A stretch of DNA of 29,489 bases, taken from the IMG/VR virus record IMGVR_UViG_3300010300_000068, positions 1 through 29,489 of that record; one strand, 5' to 3'. This document shows, piece after piece, positions 1-9,190 of the stretch. The stretch's first letter is position 1. Each line of letters opens with the position of its first letter. The notes below the pieces were generated by a model. That model saw only the letters and a list, made by a program, of their open reading frames with translations, did no database searches and was not told the DNA's origin. A program made the position numbers and the translations under genes. This stretch comes from a virus.

Positions 1-2
1 AT

Positions 3-20
3 GAGATAATCCGAGATAAT
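3..20. repeat. 8-bp direct repeat at the left edge
   Basis: GAGATAAT occurs twice, separated by CC, directly after the radical SAM stop codon. No gene is recognised in the first 23 bases. It may be part of the next gene's upstream region or chance. Confidence 0.3.
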
Positions 21-23
21 TTT

Positions 24-1211
24 TTAAATTTTTCGATACCATTCTGCATACTCTGGAAAAGTTGCTTCAAAACTTTCATTCCTGTTTAAGTCTAAAGCAG
101 TATTAAATTTTTTAAGTTTGGGTAATAAATGTGAATTATCCGCTCGATTCATATGCCTAAGAGAATTTAGAATTGTATTTATTTCGTACCTATTAAATAA
201 ACTTTTATACTCAGTAAGAAACTTTTTATATTTTTCATTAATAAATTTTTTAGTTTCAAGAGGTAACACGCTTGTATCCATGAAATCTGGACTTATTAAG
301 TTAGTAATAAAAAATTGTAAATTTAATTTTTTCAAGTGCAAGATAAGTTCTGGGTTTGAAAGTATAGAATATACATTTCCCGTTGCACTTACTGTTTGTA
401 TATAATCTATAAATATGGTCAGATTTTTTGCAAAAGTTTCCCAAACAAATCCTTTTCTACTGTATTCTACATGTTCTTTATAGCCTTCAACACTAGGCCA
501 TAATTTAACCCTATCAAACTTTTTCCATAGTTGAACTATGTCATATTTTTTAAACTTTGAATATGAGAGATTAGAGTTATATTGTAGTTCAACATCTGTC
601 TTACCTTTGTCTATAAGAAATTCTAACATTTTGTACATACCATCTTGAACAAAAGGCTCTCCTCCAGCAAAATAAATAGTATCAATTGTTTTATATATTT
701 TTTCCATGTCATCCCAGAATTCAGGATTATTAGTCCAATAATCTAAATTTTGAACTTGTTCACGTGAAGGAATATGAGGTGCTAAGTGTTTTTCTCTAAA
801 CCATGAAGTTGAGGCGTCAGGACCGCACATTCGGCATCTAAAATTACACAAGTTACCAAATCTAAAATCAAGCCATACAGGAGGATTTCTAACAGATCCA
901 TCTTTTTCGGTTTTTCTCTGAAGTGGAGCATATTTTGCAAATCTTTCGTTAACCCTATTTCTATGACTATCTTGCCCAGATTTTTCTATATCGTAACATA
1001 CCTCACACTCTACTGGGTACTGACCTTGTAAAAATTGTAGTCTTTTTTTCTTATACACGTCATTATTCCACACATCGAGTGGTCTTGCACCGTTAGTGGC
1101 AATTTTTTTATCGCCTGGACCCATATAGTTATCGGTGTGGCAACAAAGGATATAATCCCCTCTGATGTTTCCGTGCAGGTGAATCCAAGGCATAATACAT
1201 CCTTTAATCAT
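24..1211 (-). CDS. Radical SAM protein with auxiliary Fe-S cluster (twitch/SPASM-like)
   Basis: This 395-aa enzyme would cleave S-adenosylmethionine to a 5'-deoxyadenosyl radical. The signature CX3CX2C is at C122, C126, C129 (LCNFRCRMC), followed by an AGGEPF motif near residue 181-186 for SAM binding. An N-terminal cysteine group (C5 in CIMPW, C23-C24, and C69/C72 in CEVC) is typical of twitch-type radical SAM proteins with an extra cluster. The start overlaps the gpL stop (ATGA). A second ATG seven codons in has a better SD but would lose C5, so the first start is preferred. Related enzymes modify peptides or small molecules. The substrate here is unknown; coupling to a tail-tip gene suggests a virion or host-surface target (inference). 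Confidence 0.82.
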   Translation of the reverse strand: MIKGCIMPWIHLHGNIRGDYILCCHTDNYMGPGDKKIATNGARPLDVWNNDVYKKKRLQFLQGQYPVECEVCYDIEKSGQDSHRNRVNERFAKYAPLQRKTEKDGSVRNPPVWLDFRFGNLCNFRCRMCGPDASTSWFREKHLAPHIPSREQVQNLDYWTNNPEFWDDMEKIYKTIDTIYFAGGEPFVQDGMYKMLEFLIDKGKTDVELQYNSNLSYSKFKKYDIVQLWKKFDRVKLWPSVEGYKEHVEYSRKGFVWETFAKNLTIFIDYIQTVSATGNVYSILSNPELILHLKKLNLQFFITNLISPDFMDTSVLPLETKKFINEKYKKFLTEYKSLFNRYEINTILNSLRHMNRADNSHLLPKLKKFNTALDLNRNESFEATFPEYAEWYRKI

Positions 1212-2800
1212 TGTCTAGGTATAGTCCTTCCTGTTGCAGGAAAGCCTCCAAAGTGAATTTGATTGTTTCTTAGCTGGCATGATCTGATTGATTTACCGCA
1301 TACGTCTAAGTCGTTACTGGCTGCAGTTTCATTTGCTGCTGTAATTGGGTTAGTATTAGCTTGTAATACAGGGTTTGAGGTGCCTGGAATAGAACCACCC
1401 CCAGGTCCAGGATATTGGCATTCAGGTCCTTTATATACCCATTGACAGGTATTTTTATAAAACTTTCTTTTTGGAACAGCCAATCTAAAATATTGAAGCC
1501 ATGATATTAAACCAAATCTTGCTACATTCTCATCTAAACTTTCTAAATTATCTATTTTAAAAACATCTTCTATATATGCTTCGGTATCTGCTTCAGGATT
1601 AACTATGTAAATATTATCTCCAACAGAAGTATTAGCATCTAAAGATCTATCCAAAAATAAAAACCTATTTTCCTCAATTCTAGTGATAGTTGCCTCAGTT
1701 GTACCAAATTGTCCTTTTACGTTATCATTTACTCTGTAGGGTAAAGCACTAAGAACTTCTATTACGTTTGAAGAGATATATCTAGCACTACTATATTCTG
1801 GCCAAAAATCTAAAAAGTTTGCAAAAGTAGTTTTAACTTCAACAACCCCGCCTAATAAATCTCTTGTATCTTGTTTTTGTTCTTGCCAATCAGCAGTGCT
1901 ACTATGAGCGATTGTCTCGCTATATGTCCATGCAGCATTAGCTCTACCATATCTACCGACAACTTCAGCGCTATAGTTTAAATCTGCATTAGCTCTAGCG
2001 CGGGTCATTGCATGAAATCCCTCTGTTCCTGCTGTATAGTCAGAAGCTTCTGCATCTACAGTTCTAGGATCAATACCATGTACAAGCTCATCATTGACAA
2101 GGGCTACGACAGAATTTGAACTATTATTACCAGCTAAAAAAGGATTCTCTACAAATGTACTAATTATATTGTCAAAGTTTGATATACTAATAGTTACTTC
2201 ATTTATTTTTCCATCACTACCAGACTCAACCGTAGAAAAATCTACAGGAAAAGGAATATATTCTTTTTTATCATAGTTAATTCGGTATACAGAATCACTT
2301 TGAGTATCTCCCACAATCTCTGCAAATCTTAAAGGTATATCTACAGGCCAAGATCTACCTTCACCTTGACCAGCTGGATTACCGTTAGAATTAGGAGGAT
2401 ACCACTCACCTGGATAATATAGAGAATAAAGTCTAACAATCTGATTTTGAGTGAAAGCATTTTTTTCAGCAATAAATGGTGAGTTTGATATTGAAGATAT
2501 TGTTGTACTAGCAACGGTAGTATTACTTGAAAACGTATTAGCCTGGAATGGTAAACTAGTAGTGGCTAACGCTCCATTAGCGCTAGTAGACATTACTGTG
2601 CCTATGTCTTGTAACGTTTCTCCAGACGAGAACTCTCGAGATACATTATCAACTTTTACTTTTATCGTATTTGATGCTACATCTACATTAGCAATAACAG
2701 CTTGTGTAGTTGACGTGGCACCAACTACTGTATTACCGTTTCTAAAGCCTGTAGCATCAGCAACAGTTAAAATAAAGTCATATGTTCTTACTGTGGGCAT
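1208..2800 (-). CDS. gpL-like tail-tip protein with Fe-S cysteines
   Basis: The 530-aa protein resembles the lambda tail-tip protein gpL but is more than twice as long (lambda about 232 aa). Residues 10-65 are an extra beta domain (GFRNGNTVVGATSTTQAVI). Core features are IPFPVDFSTVESGSDGKINE and VTISISNFDNIISTFV (182-217), and the C-terminal part. A second extra beta domain lies at about 345-400 (LPYRVNDNVKGQFGTTEATI). Four Cys at 452, 461, 501 and 508 sit in NTCQWVYKGPECQYP and DLDVCGKSIRSCQLR, followed by FGGFP. In lambda gpL four Cys with the same 9- and 7-residue spacings bind a [4Fe-4S] cluster; the same is likely here. It overlaps the gpM-like gene by 1 nt and the radical SAM gene by 4 nt. 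Confidence 0.82.
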   Translation of the reverse strand: MPTVRTYDFILTVADATGFRNGNTVVGATSTTQAVIANVDVASNTIKVKVDNVSREFSSGETLQDIGTVMSTSANGALATTSLPFQANTFSSNTTVASTTISSISNSPFIAEKNAFTQNQIVRLYSLYYPGEWYPPNSNGNPAGQGEGRSWPVDIPLRFAEIVGDTQSDSVYRINYDKKEYIPFPVDFSTVESGSDGKINEVTISISNFDNIISTFVENPFLAGNNSSNSVVALVNDELVHGIDPRTVDAEASDYTAGTEGFHAMTRARANADLNYSAEVVGRYGRANAAWTYSETIAHSSTADWQEQKQDTRDLLGGVVEVKTTFANFLDFWPEYSSARYISSNVIEVLSALPYRVNDNVKGQFGTTEATITRIEENRFLFLDRSLDANTSVGDNIYIVNPEADTEAYIEDVFKIDNLESLDENVARFGLISWLQYFRLAVPKRKFYKNTCQWVYKGPECQYPGPGGGSIPGTSNPVLQANTNPITAANETAASNDLDVCGKSIRSCQLRNNQIHFGGFPATGRTIPRQ

Positions 2801-4383
2801 TAATCAAATGTTTCCTGTAATTTAAAACTAACAGTATAAAAGTTATCTCTTAAATTTGAAGAGGCAGCTAATACTTGAGTTACATTCAGAGGGCCGTCAA
2901 AACGTACAGTGGCAGTTCCAGACTCATTTATATGTCCTAAATCAAAAGTAAAAGACTCAAACTCGCCGCTTCTAGCAGTATAAAAGTCGTCAATTGCTCT
3001 TTTACCTATACCGTGTAAATTTGTATACGTAATATCGTATTGTCTTTTTGACCTTCTTGATTTCAGTCTTCTTTTTTCATATCCTGCTTGGCTTTGAAAG
3101 ATAGTAGTATCGAAAGCTCTAGTAGAAGAAAAGCCTACGTCGGGTCTTCTATCCGCCATTGAAGTAAATCTATCATCTTTTTCAACAGTGCCTTGATATA
3201 CCCTAATATCTAAAGTGTCTTGATTATCAACTGCACCTAAAGCTCCGCCTCCTAGTTTAGTAGGAGCAGAAGTCATTGCTTCTGTGCCTAAGCCACTATA
3301 TTTAGATGACCTTGAAAATCTTATAGCATCAAGCTTTCCATCAAAAAATTCTCCTGTATTGAATCTACCTATATTAACATTTCCACTAACCGTGTTACCA
3401 AATACTTTTTGCCCTACCGCCACTCTCGCGTTATTAACATAAAGACTAGCGGTCTCATCATCTCTTGAGACACTTAATGCAACATGATAAAAAGAACCAG
3501 TATTAATAGTGCCACCATATAATTCATGTATAGCACCTTCTATAGCAGATACATATCCAATTGTATTATTAGAACCAACTGTCCTAACAACTATGTAGTT
3601 GCCTGTACCTTGATAGCGAGAAAATATAGTTCCATTTGCGCTTAGAGAGTCTGGATTAACAAAAGCTTCAAACGTGAAATCGTCACCATTTAAATCAAAT
3701 ATAGCTTTATCACCATAATCTAAAAAATGTGAACTTCCGTTTAAGTCTACAGACTTAGAACCAAAAGCAGCCGTGCTTGAGTATGTTTTAGTAGTAGAAT
3801 TTAGATCTGTTTGCGCAATATCAGACTCATCTGTAGCATTTTCACTCTCAAAGTTAAGTAGCAGTTTTGTGGCATCATCTGCAATATCTATTCCAGAAGT
3901 ACCTAAAGTTACACTTGGAAATGTAAATGCTGATGATTGCTGTAAAACACCTGATAAAAACACTAAGAGAGAATTTGCATCGCTAACGTTAGACCCGGCA
4001 GGTAATGCAAAACTTTCTTGATCTGCATTTATCAAGTATGTATTACCGTTAACTATTGTAGCTGATGTGTTACTATAAGTGACTGCGCCAGTAACTTCTG
4101 TTTTTCTGCTTATTTGAAAGCGTTGTGGTAAACTAATAGTTTTTAGTTGTAGAGTAGTTGCATTAGGCGCTGTGACGAAACTTACAGTGGCACCCGCGTT
4201 TGTGACTGCGTAAGTAGTAGTATCTTGTACAGCTCCATCAACTGAAGCTATAACTTCACTCTCTCGCGTTACACTTGTTGGTAAATTAAAATCTGTTGTA
4301 GAGCCTGTACTGCTAAAAGTAACCGTTGCTAAAACAGCAAACTCTGAAGTATTAGCTGTGGCATCATTTGGGTACGTTGCCAT
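2800..4383 (-). CDS. gpM-like minor tail protein with fibre head and LamG domain
   Basis: This is a 527-aa mosaic. Residues 15-90 are a beta-repeat fibre-type head (ATVTFSSTGSTTDFNLPTSV and a VDGAVQDTTTYAV turn), with a second similar unit at 110-165. Residues 170-360 are a LamG domain (SVDLNGSSHFLDYGDKAIF, DDFTFEAFVNPDSL, YHVALSVSRDDETASLYVNN, FDGKLDAIRFSRSSKYS). Residues about 410-527 match the lambda gpM/phage minor tail family: GYEKRRLKSRRSKRQYDI, IDDFYTARSGEFESFTF and a final YTVSFKLQETF strand. Typical gpM is about 110 aa. It belongs to the tail tip, where the distal tail ring meets the fibres. The start has GAGGAGGGG upstream, overlapping the tape measure end. The LamG domain is probably displayed outside and may bind host polysaccharide. 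Confidence 0.82.
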   Translation of the reverse strand: MATYPNDATANTSEFAVLATVTFSSTGSTTDFNLPTSVTRESEVIASVDGAVQDTTTYAVTNAGATVSFVTAPNATTLQLKTISLPQRFQISRKTEVTGAVTYSNTSATIVNGNTYLINADQESFALPAGSNVSDANSLLVFLSGVLQQSSAFTFPSVTLGTSGIDIADDATKLLLNFESENATDESDIAQTDLNSTTKTYSSTAAFGSKSVDLNGSSHFLDYGDKAIFDLNGDDFTFEAFVNPDSLSANGTIFSRYQGTGNYIVVRTVGSNNTIGYVSAIEGAIHELYGGTINTGSFYHVALSVSRDDETASLYVNNARVAVGQKVFGNTVSGNVNIGRFNTGEFFDGKLDAIRFSRSSKYSGLGTEAMTSAPTKLGGGALGAVDNQDTLDIRVYQGTVEKDDRFTSMADRRPDVGFSSTRAFDTTIFQSQAGYEKRRLKSRRSKRQYDITYTNLHGIGKRAIDDFYTARSGEFESFTFDLGHINESGTATVRFDGPLNVTQVLAASSNLRDNFYTVSFKLQETFD

Positions 4384-7300
4384 TATGCCCCTCCTCTCAT
4401 AGATTTACGGATTGGGCCATTATTTCTTAAGTCTCTGGTCACAATATCTATAACAATGGCATCAACATCCATACGTGGTGTAGCAGTTGTTGCCTCTTGT
4501 GGAGTGCCTTCATTTTTGACTTGAACCTTAATATTTGGCATACCTCCAGCGTTCATAGCTTGTAAGTTGCTGTTTCCAATATTACGAGCAGCACTACGTT
4601 TTAATACAAACTCGCCAGGCTCTAGTAGCGCAGGAACTCTGTCTCTTGCCATTCCGCCTGCTGCTAATCTTTGATAAGCAGAAAAAGGTACAACACCGCC
4701 AGAAGCGCCCACGCCTACTCCACTTAATGTTGTAAAGGGGGTAACCGCACTCATACCAGCACCAGGTCCGCCTCCAAATAAATTACCAGCTCCTGATAAT
4801 ATACTATCAAAGAGTCCACCAGTTTTAGCACCCATAGAGTTTCCAATTTTAGCAAGTACATCTGTTAAAAAGGAACCTATACTACTAAAAGAGCTTCTGC
4901 CTTTTTCAACCAACTCATCTAAGAAACTACTAAATTTAGAGCCAAGAGTTTCAGTCTTCTTATTTGCTCCATCAAGTGAGGCTTGCGCATCATTTGCAAA
5001 TGAGTTAACAATTCCTTTACCACCTTTTTCAACAACAGGCACATTTCCAGACTCTAATTTTAGATCTTCAATTCCTCCTGACATATCTACACCAAGTAAA
5101 TTCCCAATTTCACTAGTTAAAAAATTGGATACGGGTTTAGCAATTGTCTCTTGAAAAAACGCTTGTTGAACTTTCTTCACTGTTTCACCAAGAAAATCGG
5201 TTAAACCCTCTTTAAAGTTTTTCGCATTTAGTGTGCCGTTAATTAATGCGTCATTTAACTCTGTCAAACCTGCGGCGAATTGTCCTCTTAATACGTTACC
5301 CACTTCTCTAATTCCATTACTAAAAGTATCATTTGCTTTTTTAGTTACGTCTGCTAAATTGCTGACATTATTAGTAGAGCCTACTAAGGAATTGTTTAGA
5401 TCAGTTAATCCTGTAGATAAATCTATTCCAGATATCTTAAGTTTATTCTGTAAATCTTTTAATTTTTCATTGGCTGCAGCGAGTTCTGATATGAGTTTTG
5501 CATCACTTCGATTTTCGGCTAGTTTTCTATTAGCATTCGCAACATCAGTTATAGCTTTTCTAATAGTTGCAAAATCTTTTGCATCTAAATCATCTTTTAA
5601 TTTTTTTAATTGATCTGAGACTTGAATAGCAACTTTTGATTTTTCAATATCGAGAAGAACTTTTCTAAACTCCTCAACGGTACCAAAATTACTACTACTA
5701 AAACTAACGCCTCCACGGGGACCAACTATCCCTCCAAACCTTTCTACAGCACCTCTTGCAACTGCGCCCTGAGCACCTCCTGCTTGAATTGCTTTAACAA
5801 GTTCTTGAGTGAAAGAACGTCTAGCCAGACTTTCATCCGATTCTCCAGGCAAGCGTCTAGCTTCGTTTGCAAGTATTTTTCTTTCAACTATATCATTAGC
5901 TAATACTTGTGCTATACCATTAATATGAGTTTCAAAGTTTTTTAATTCTTGAATTAAAAGTTTATTTCTCTTCTCTAGAGTAGTAAGTTCTTTTAAAGCT
6001 GCTTTTTCGTCTGCGTCAATTTTATCAAGCTGAAGTTTTTTCTCAGCTTGAATACGTTTTTCAATTAAACCAGTAAACTCTCCTGTGCTTATAAGTTCTT
6101 GTTGTTGAGCTATTTGTGCCTCTAAGATCTTTTGCTCTGCTTTTTGGTTTTCTATTAAGGCTTTTTTCTGTTCTTTAATTGATTCTTCTAATCTTTTTAA
6201 TGATTCTCTTTCAAGTTTTAGTGTTAAATCTCTTTTATCTCCTTCACTTAAAAAAGGATTCATTTTAATTAATTCTTCTGTTAATTTACGTTCACTTTCT
6301 CTAACTAAGTCAACACTCTTCAATCTCGCTACTCTTAGCTTTTCATTAGCTCTAGCTAAATCATCAGTTCTTTTAATCTGATTTGTCAATTCTTTAGTTT
6401 GTTGATCTACGGAAGCAATTGCATTTTGAGCTTGAGTAATTTTTATTTGTTGTTGGGCAATCTGTAAGCGTTTTGTTTCTTTGTCTAATATTTTTCCAAG
6501 AGTTAAATCAAGATCTCTTGCTGCTTCAAAACTTTTTATAAATGTTCCTATTAACGCTTTTTCTGCGTCACGTGCCAACATGGCTAACTGCTTTTGAATA
6601 GGAGTTAAATCTTTTGCTCCTGCTCTTTGTCTTTCTAAAGCTCGTGATCCTAGTTCAAAGTTTTTTTGTAGTTGTGCAGTTCTAGATCTCTCAATATCAC
6701 GTTGACTTGTAGCAACTTTTAAACTGTCTAAATTAAGTTCATTATCTAATATAAAAAACTTATTAAGGTTATCTGCAGCTTTAATTTGCGCTGAAAACTC
6801 ATTTCTTAGTTTTTTTCGTGTATTTAAAATAGCTACTTGTTGTTGAACTTGAAAATTTAATATATCAAGTTCTTTTTGAAGATTATCAGCAGTTTTTTTA
6901 TCTCTCTCATCTTCACTTAATTTAAGATTGAGTATCTTAGTTAAAACAGCTCCACGTCTTTTATCAATTTGTTCAAGCGTAGCAGCCCCTCCCTCAAGAG
7001 TTTTTTGTAATTTAGCTGCAACTTGTAAAGATTGAACTATATTAACTTGTACAGCATTTCGAGCCTCAAATTTTCTTAACATTTCTCCTTCCATTCGTGA
7101 TGTATCGACGAATAAAATTTTAGTTTTAGATAATGGACCAGTTAAATCAGCAGCTTCTCTGACTTTTACCAAACCTTGTCTTGATATTTCAATCTGATTT
7201 ATTACCTTTTGAAAACTCTGACCAGTTGCATCAGCGATAGATCTAACTGCTGCTGCGCCAAAATCTTGACCTGATTGCTCACTTCTTCCTCCTAAATTTG

Positions 7301-8849
7301 GATTATTTTCTCTTATCTCTCTTTGGGCTCTTGCTTCCTTCGTTATATCTAGCAGTATAGCAGCTCTTCTAAGTAAATCATCAATAAATCTAGATATTGG
7401 TTCTAAAAAACCAAAAGCATCAAGTATTGCGCTACCGACAGCTGTGATTATTGATGCAAATGTTATAAAAGTAGTAATTTTTCCTAAAAGTCCAGCAACA
7501 AACCTGCCTGCAAAAGCAAGTGCAACAGCAAATCCCTTGACTCCAGCAGTAGCAAGTCTTAGAGCTTTGTTTGTAGAATTTATCCTAGTGTTAGTTATTG
7601 TCACTACTCTATTAAAAGATTTCTGTCTAGCTTCGAGTCTTGTTAATTCAATATTCTGTGCTTTAGTGCGTTTTTGTAAAGCATTAAGTTGATCAATTTT
7701 TATCTGATTAATGCGTACTTCTTGAAGAGATAATTGGTTTAGTCGTTTGACCTCTCCAAAACTTATTTCTTGAGCTCTGGCTTTTTTAATTAAAGTATTA
7801 AATTCTTCTTTATTAGCTATACTAGCTCTAGTAGATGCTAGATTTAACTTTTGAGTCTCTGTAGTCATTTGAGCCGCAGCTCTTCGTGTTCCTTGTAATC
7901 GTCTTCCTATTTTTTCAGTTAGAGTATCCCCAAGTGAATTAGCTGTAACTGTAAAATCTTCAGCACTCTTTCCAAGTTCCCTAATAGCTGATCCAAATAC
8001 TGTTTTAGCTAAAATACCAAAAGTAGCGATGGCCGTTACAGGTGCTCCAAGAGCTTTTACAAGAGGTTGAATTACATTTGCTATTAATACTCCAGCTTCT
8101 CTTGCAATATCACTTAGAGTTGCTACCAATTTTTCTAAACTTGAGGCTGCAGTCTCTACAGTGCTATCTACATCTCCAAATTTATCTAAACCCTCAGATA
8201 TAGCCTCATTAGCAAAAGCTTGTCGTTTTTCAAATGCTGTCAAAGAGCTTGCAACTTTACCGATTGATGCAGCATATTTTTCTGCCGCAGGCTCAATTCT
8301 AGTAAAAATTCCTAATTCGTCTAATAGTTCAGGTTCTAATTTTGCTACACCACGTAATAATCTTTGCACAGAGTCAGTTAAATCTCTTCCAAGAGCTCTA
8401 GCCGCTTTTACACCGACTGTTGCTAAACCATCAATTTGATCAATATTAAAACCAGAAGATAAAGCGATATTAGCTAATTCAGCTGATTGAACTAGTGACA
8501 ATTGACCATTAGTAATTTCTTGAAGTCGCGCTAAAACTTTAGGACCTTGTTCACCGATAGAAGCTGCTAGGGCATTTACTCCTGCAATAGTTTGTTCGGA
8601 TCTTGCTGCTGCATTTAGGGCACTAAAAGCTTGTTGTAAGGCAAATATAGTAGCAGCTGCACCAGCATAAGCAGCAACTAAACCACCTAGACCTGTAGCT
8701 TGTGCTGAAAAAGAACGACCTGCTGAAGCAGAACTTTGGCCTAATCTAGTTTGAGCTTTACCTATACGTTGGGTATCGCCTTCAACTTTTTTAGCGCCTT
8801 TACTTACAAATTCAGTTTGGACAGTGTTCTTAATTTTACTACCAGCCAC
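4383..8849 (-). CDS. Tape measure protein
   Basis: The 1488-aa protein is the largest gene product. At roughly 0.15 nm per residue for siphovirus tape measures it predicts a tail near 220 nm, longer than lambda's. It starts at GTG (AGGA about 7 nt before). Residues 45-75 are a Gly/Ala hydrophobic helix. A GVKGFAVALAFAGRFVAGLL region with two more hydrophobic stretches lies near 435-490 and could cross the host membrane during DNA entry. Residues 490-1200 are long coiled coil rich in K, E, Q and L. The C-terminus has Gly-rich spacers and PALLEPGEFVLKRSAARNIG, a motif typical of tape measure C-termini. No peptidase or lytic domain was seen. It overlaps the next gene by one nt (TAATG). Confidence 0.93.
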   Translation of the reverse strand: MAGSKIKNTVQTEFVSKGAKKVEGDTQRIGKAQTRLGQSSASAGRSFSAQATGLGGLVAAYAGAAATIFALQQAFSALNAAARSEQTIAGVNALAASIGEQGPKVLARLQEITNGQLSLVQSAELANIALSSGFNIDQIDGLATVGVKAARALGRDLTDSVQRLLRGVAKLEPELLDELGIFTRIEPAAEKYAASIGKVASSLTAFEKRQAFANEAISEGLDKFGDVDSTVETAASSLEKLVATLSDIAREAGVLIANVIQPLVKALGAPVTAIATFGILAKTVFGSAIRELGKSAEDFTVTANSLGDTLTEKIGRRLQGTRRAAAQMTTETQKLNLASTRASIANKEEFNTLIKKARAQEISFGEVKRLNQLSLQEVRINQIKIDQLNALQKRTKAQNIELTRLEARQKSFNRVVTITNTRINSTNKALRLATAGVKGFAVALAFAGRFVAGLLGKITTFITFASIITAVGSAILDAFGFLEPISRFIDDLLRRAAILLDITKEARAQREIRENNPNLGGRSEQSGQDFGAAAVRSIADATGQSFQKVINQIEISRQGLVKVREAADLTGPLSKTKILFVDTSRMEGEMLRKFEARNAVQVNIVQSLQVAAKLQKTLEGGAATLEQIDKRRGAVLTKILNLKLSEDERDKKTADNLQKELDILNFQVQQQVAILNTRKKLRNEFSAQIKAADNLNKFFILDNELNLDSLKVATSQRDIERSRTAQLQKNFELGSRALERQRAGAKDLTPIQKQLAMLARDAEKALIGTFIKSFEAARDLDLTLGKILDKETKRLQIAQQQIKITQAQNAIASVDQQTKELTNQIKRTDDLARANEKLRVARLKSVDLVRESERKLTEELIKMNPFLSEGDKRDLTLKLERESLKRLEESIKEQKKALIENQKAEQKILEAQIAQQQELISTGEFTGLIEKRIQAEKKLQLDKIDADEKAALKELTTLEKRNKLLIQELKNFETHINGIAQVLANDIVERKILANEARRLPGESDESLARRSFTQELVKAIQAGGAQGAVARGAVERFGGIVGPRGGVSFSSSNFGTVEEFRKVLLDIEKSKVAIQVSDQLKKLKDDLDAKDFATIRKAITDVANANRKLAENRSDAKLISELAAANEKLKDLQNKLKISGIDLSTGLTDLNNSLVGSTNNVSNLADVTKKANDTFSNGIREVGNVLRGQFAAGLTELNDALINGTLNAKNFKEGLTDFLGETVKKVQQAFFQETIAKPVSNFLTSEIGNLLGVDMSGGIEDLKLESGNVPVVEKGGKGIVNSFANDAQASLDGANKKTETLGSKFSSFLDELVEKGRSSFSSIGSFLTDVLAKIGNSMGAKTGGLFDSILSGAGNLFGGGPGAGMSAVTPFTTLSGVGVGASGGVVPFSAYQRLAAGGMARDRVPALLEPGEFVLKRSAARNIGNSNLQAMNAGGMPNIKVQVKNEGTPQEATTATPRMDVDAIVIDIVTRDLRNNGPIRKSMRGGA

Positions 8850-8857
8850 GGGGTTTC

Positions 8858-9190
8858 CTATCTACTACGTGATTTAGCTTTTGACATTGCATCTCGTTCT
8901 TTTTGTTTTTGAGCATAATATTTACCAGCCTCAGCTTCAGCTGCTTTGAGTAAATGAAATACATCTTTTCTATTATCCATATCATAGATGTCCATAATGT
9001 CCATTAAACCACTATAGTCTTTACCCATCCAGCTTCCACTCATACCTTCCCAGTTATCTGGTAAGGCATTGAATAGAATTAGTGCGCATTGAGCTTCATA
9101 AGATAGAGAATCAACCTCTAAGGGCATATCTTCTTCTCTAGGCTCCCAACCCATCTGATCGCACATAAGCAGATATTGCTCAGTTGACAT
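8858..9190 (-). CDS. T-domain of the tail assembly chaperone
   Basis: This 110-aa reading frame is the second chaperone segment, in the -1 frame relative to G. It has STEQYLLMCDQMGWEPREED, an LSYEAQCALILFNALPDNWE helix (residues about 29-48) and an Ala/Lys-rich C-terminal helix (KAAEAEAGKYYAQKQKERD) ending basic. The E-Q-Y-x-x-M-C-x-x-x-G-W start and the ALILFNALPD-type helix are common in T-domains. The ATG at 9190 has GGAGG only one base before it, too close for efficient initiation, so most product is expected as the frameshift fusion. The tape measure gene starts 8 nt after its stop. Confidence 0.75.
   Translation of the reverse strand: MSTEQYLLMCDQMGWEPREEDMPLEVDSLSYEAQCALILFNALPDNWEGMSGSWMGKDYSGLMDIMDIYDMDNRKDVFHLLKAAEAEAGKYYAQKQKERDAMSKAKSRSR

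Noticed and set aside
9188-9190. ATG at 9190 as an efficient independent start of the second chaperone gene
   Set aside because: GGAGG is only one base upstream, too close for normal initiation, while a perfect -1 slippery site in the upstream gene joins the frames.
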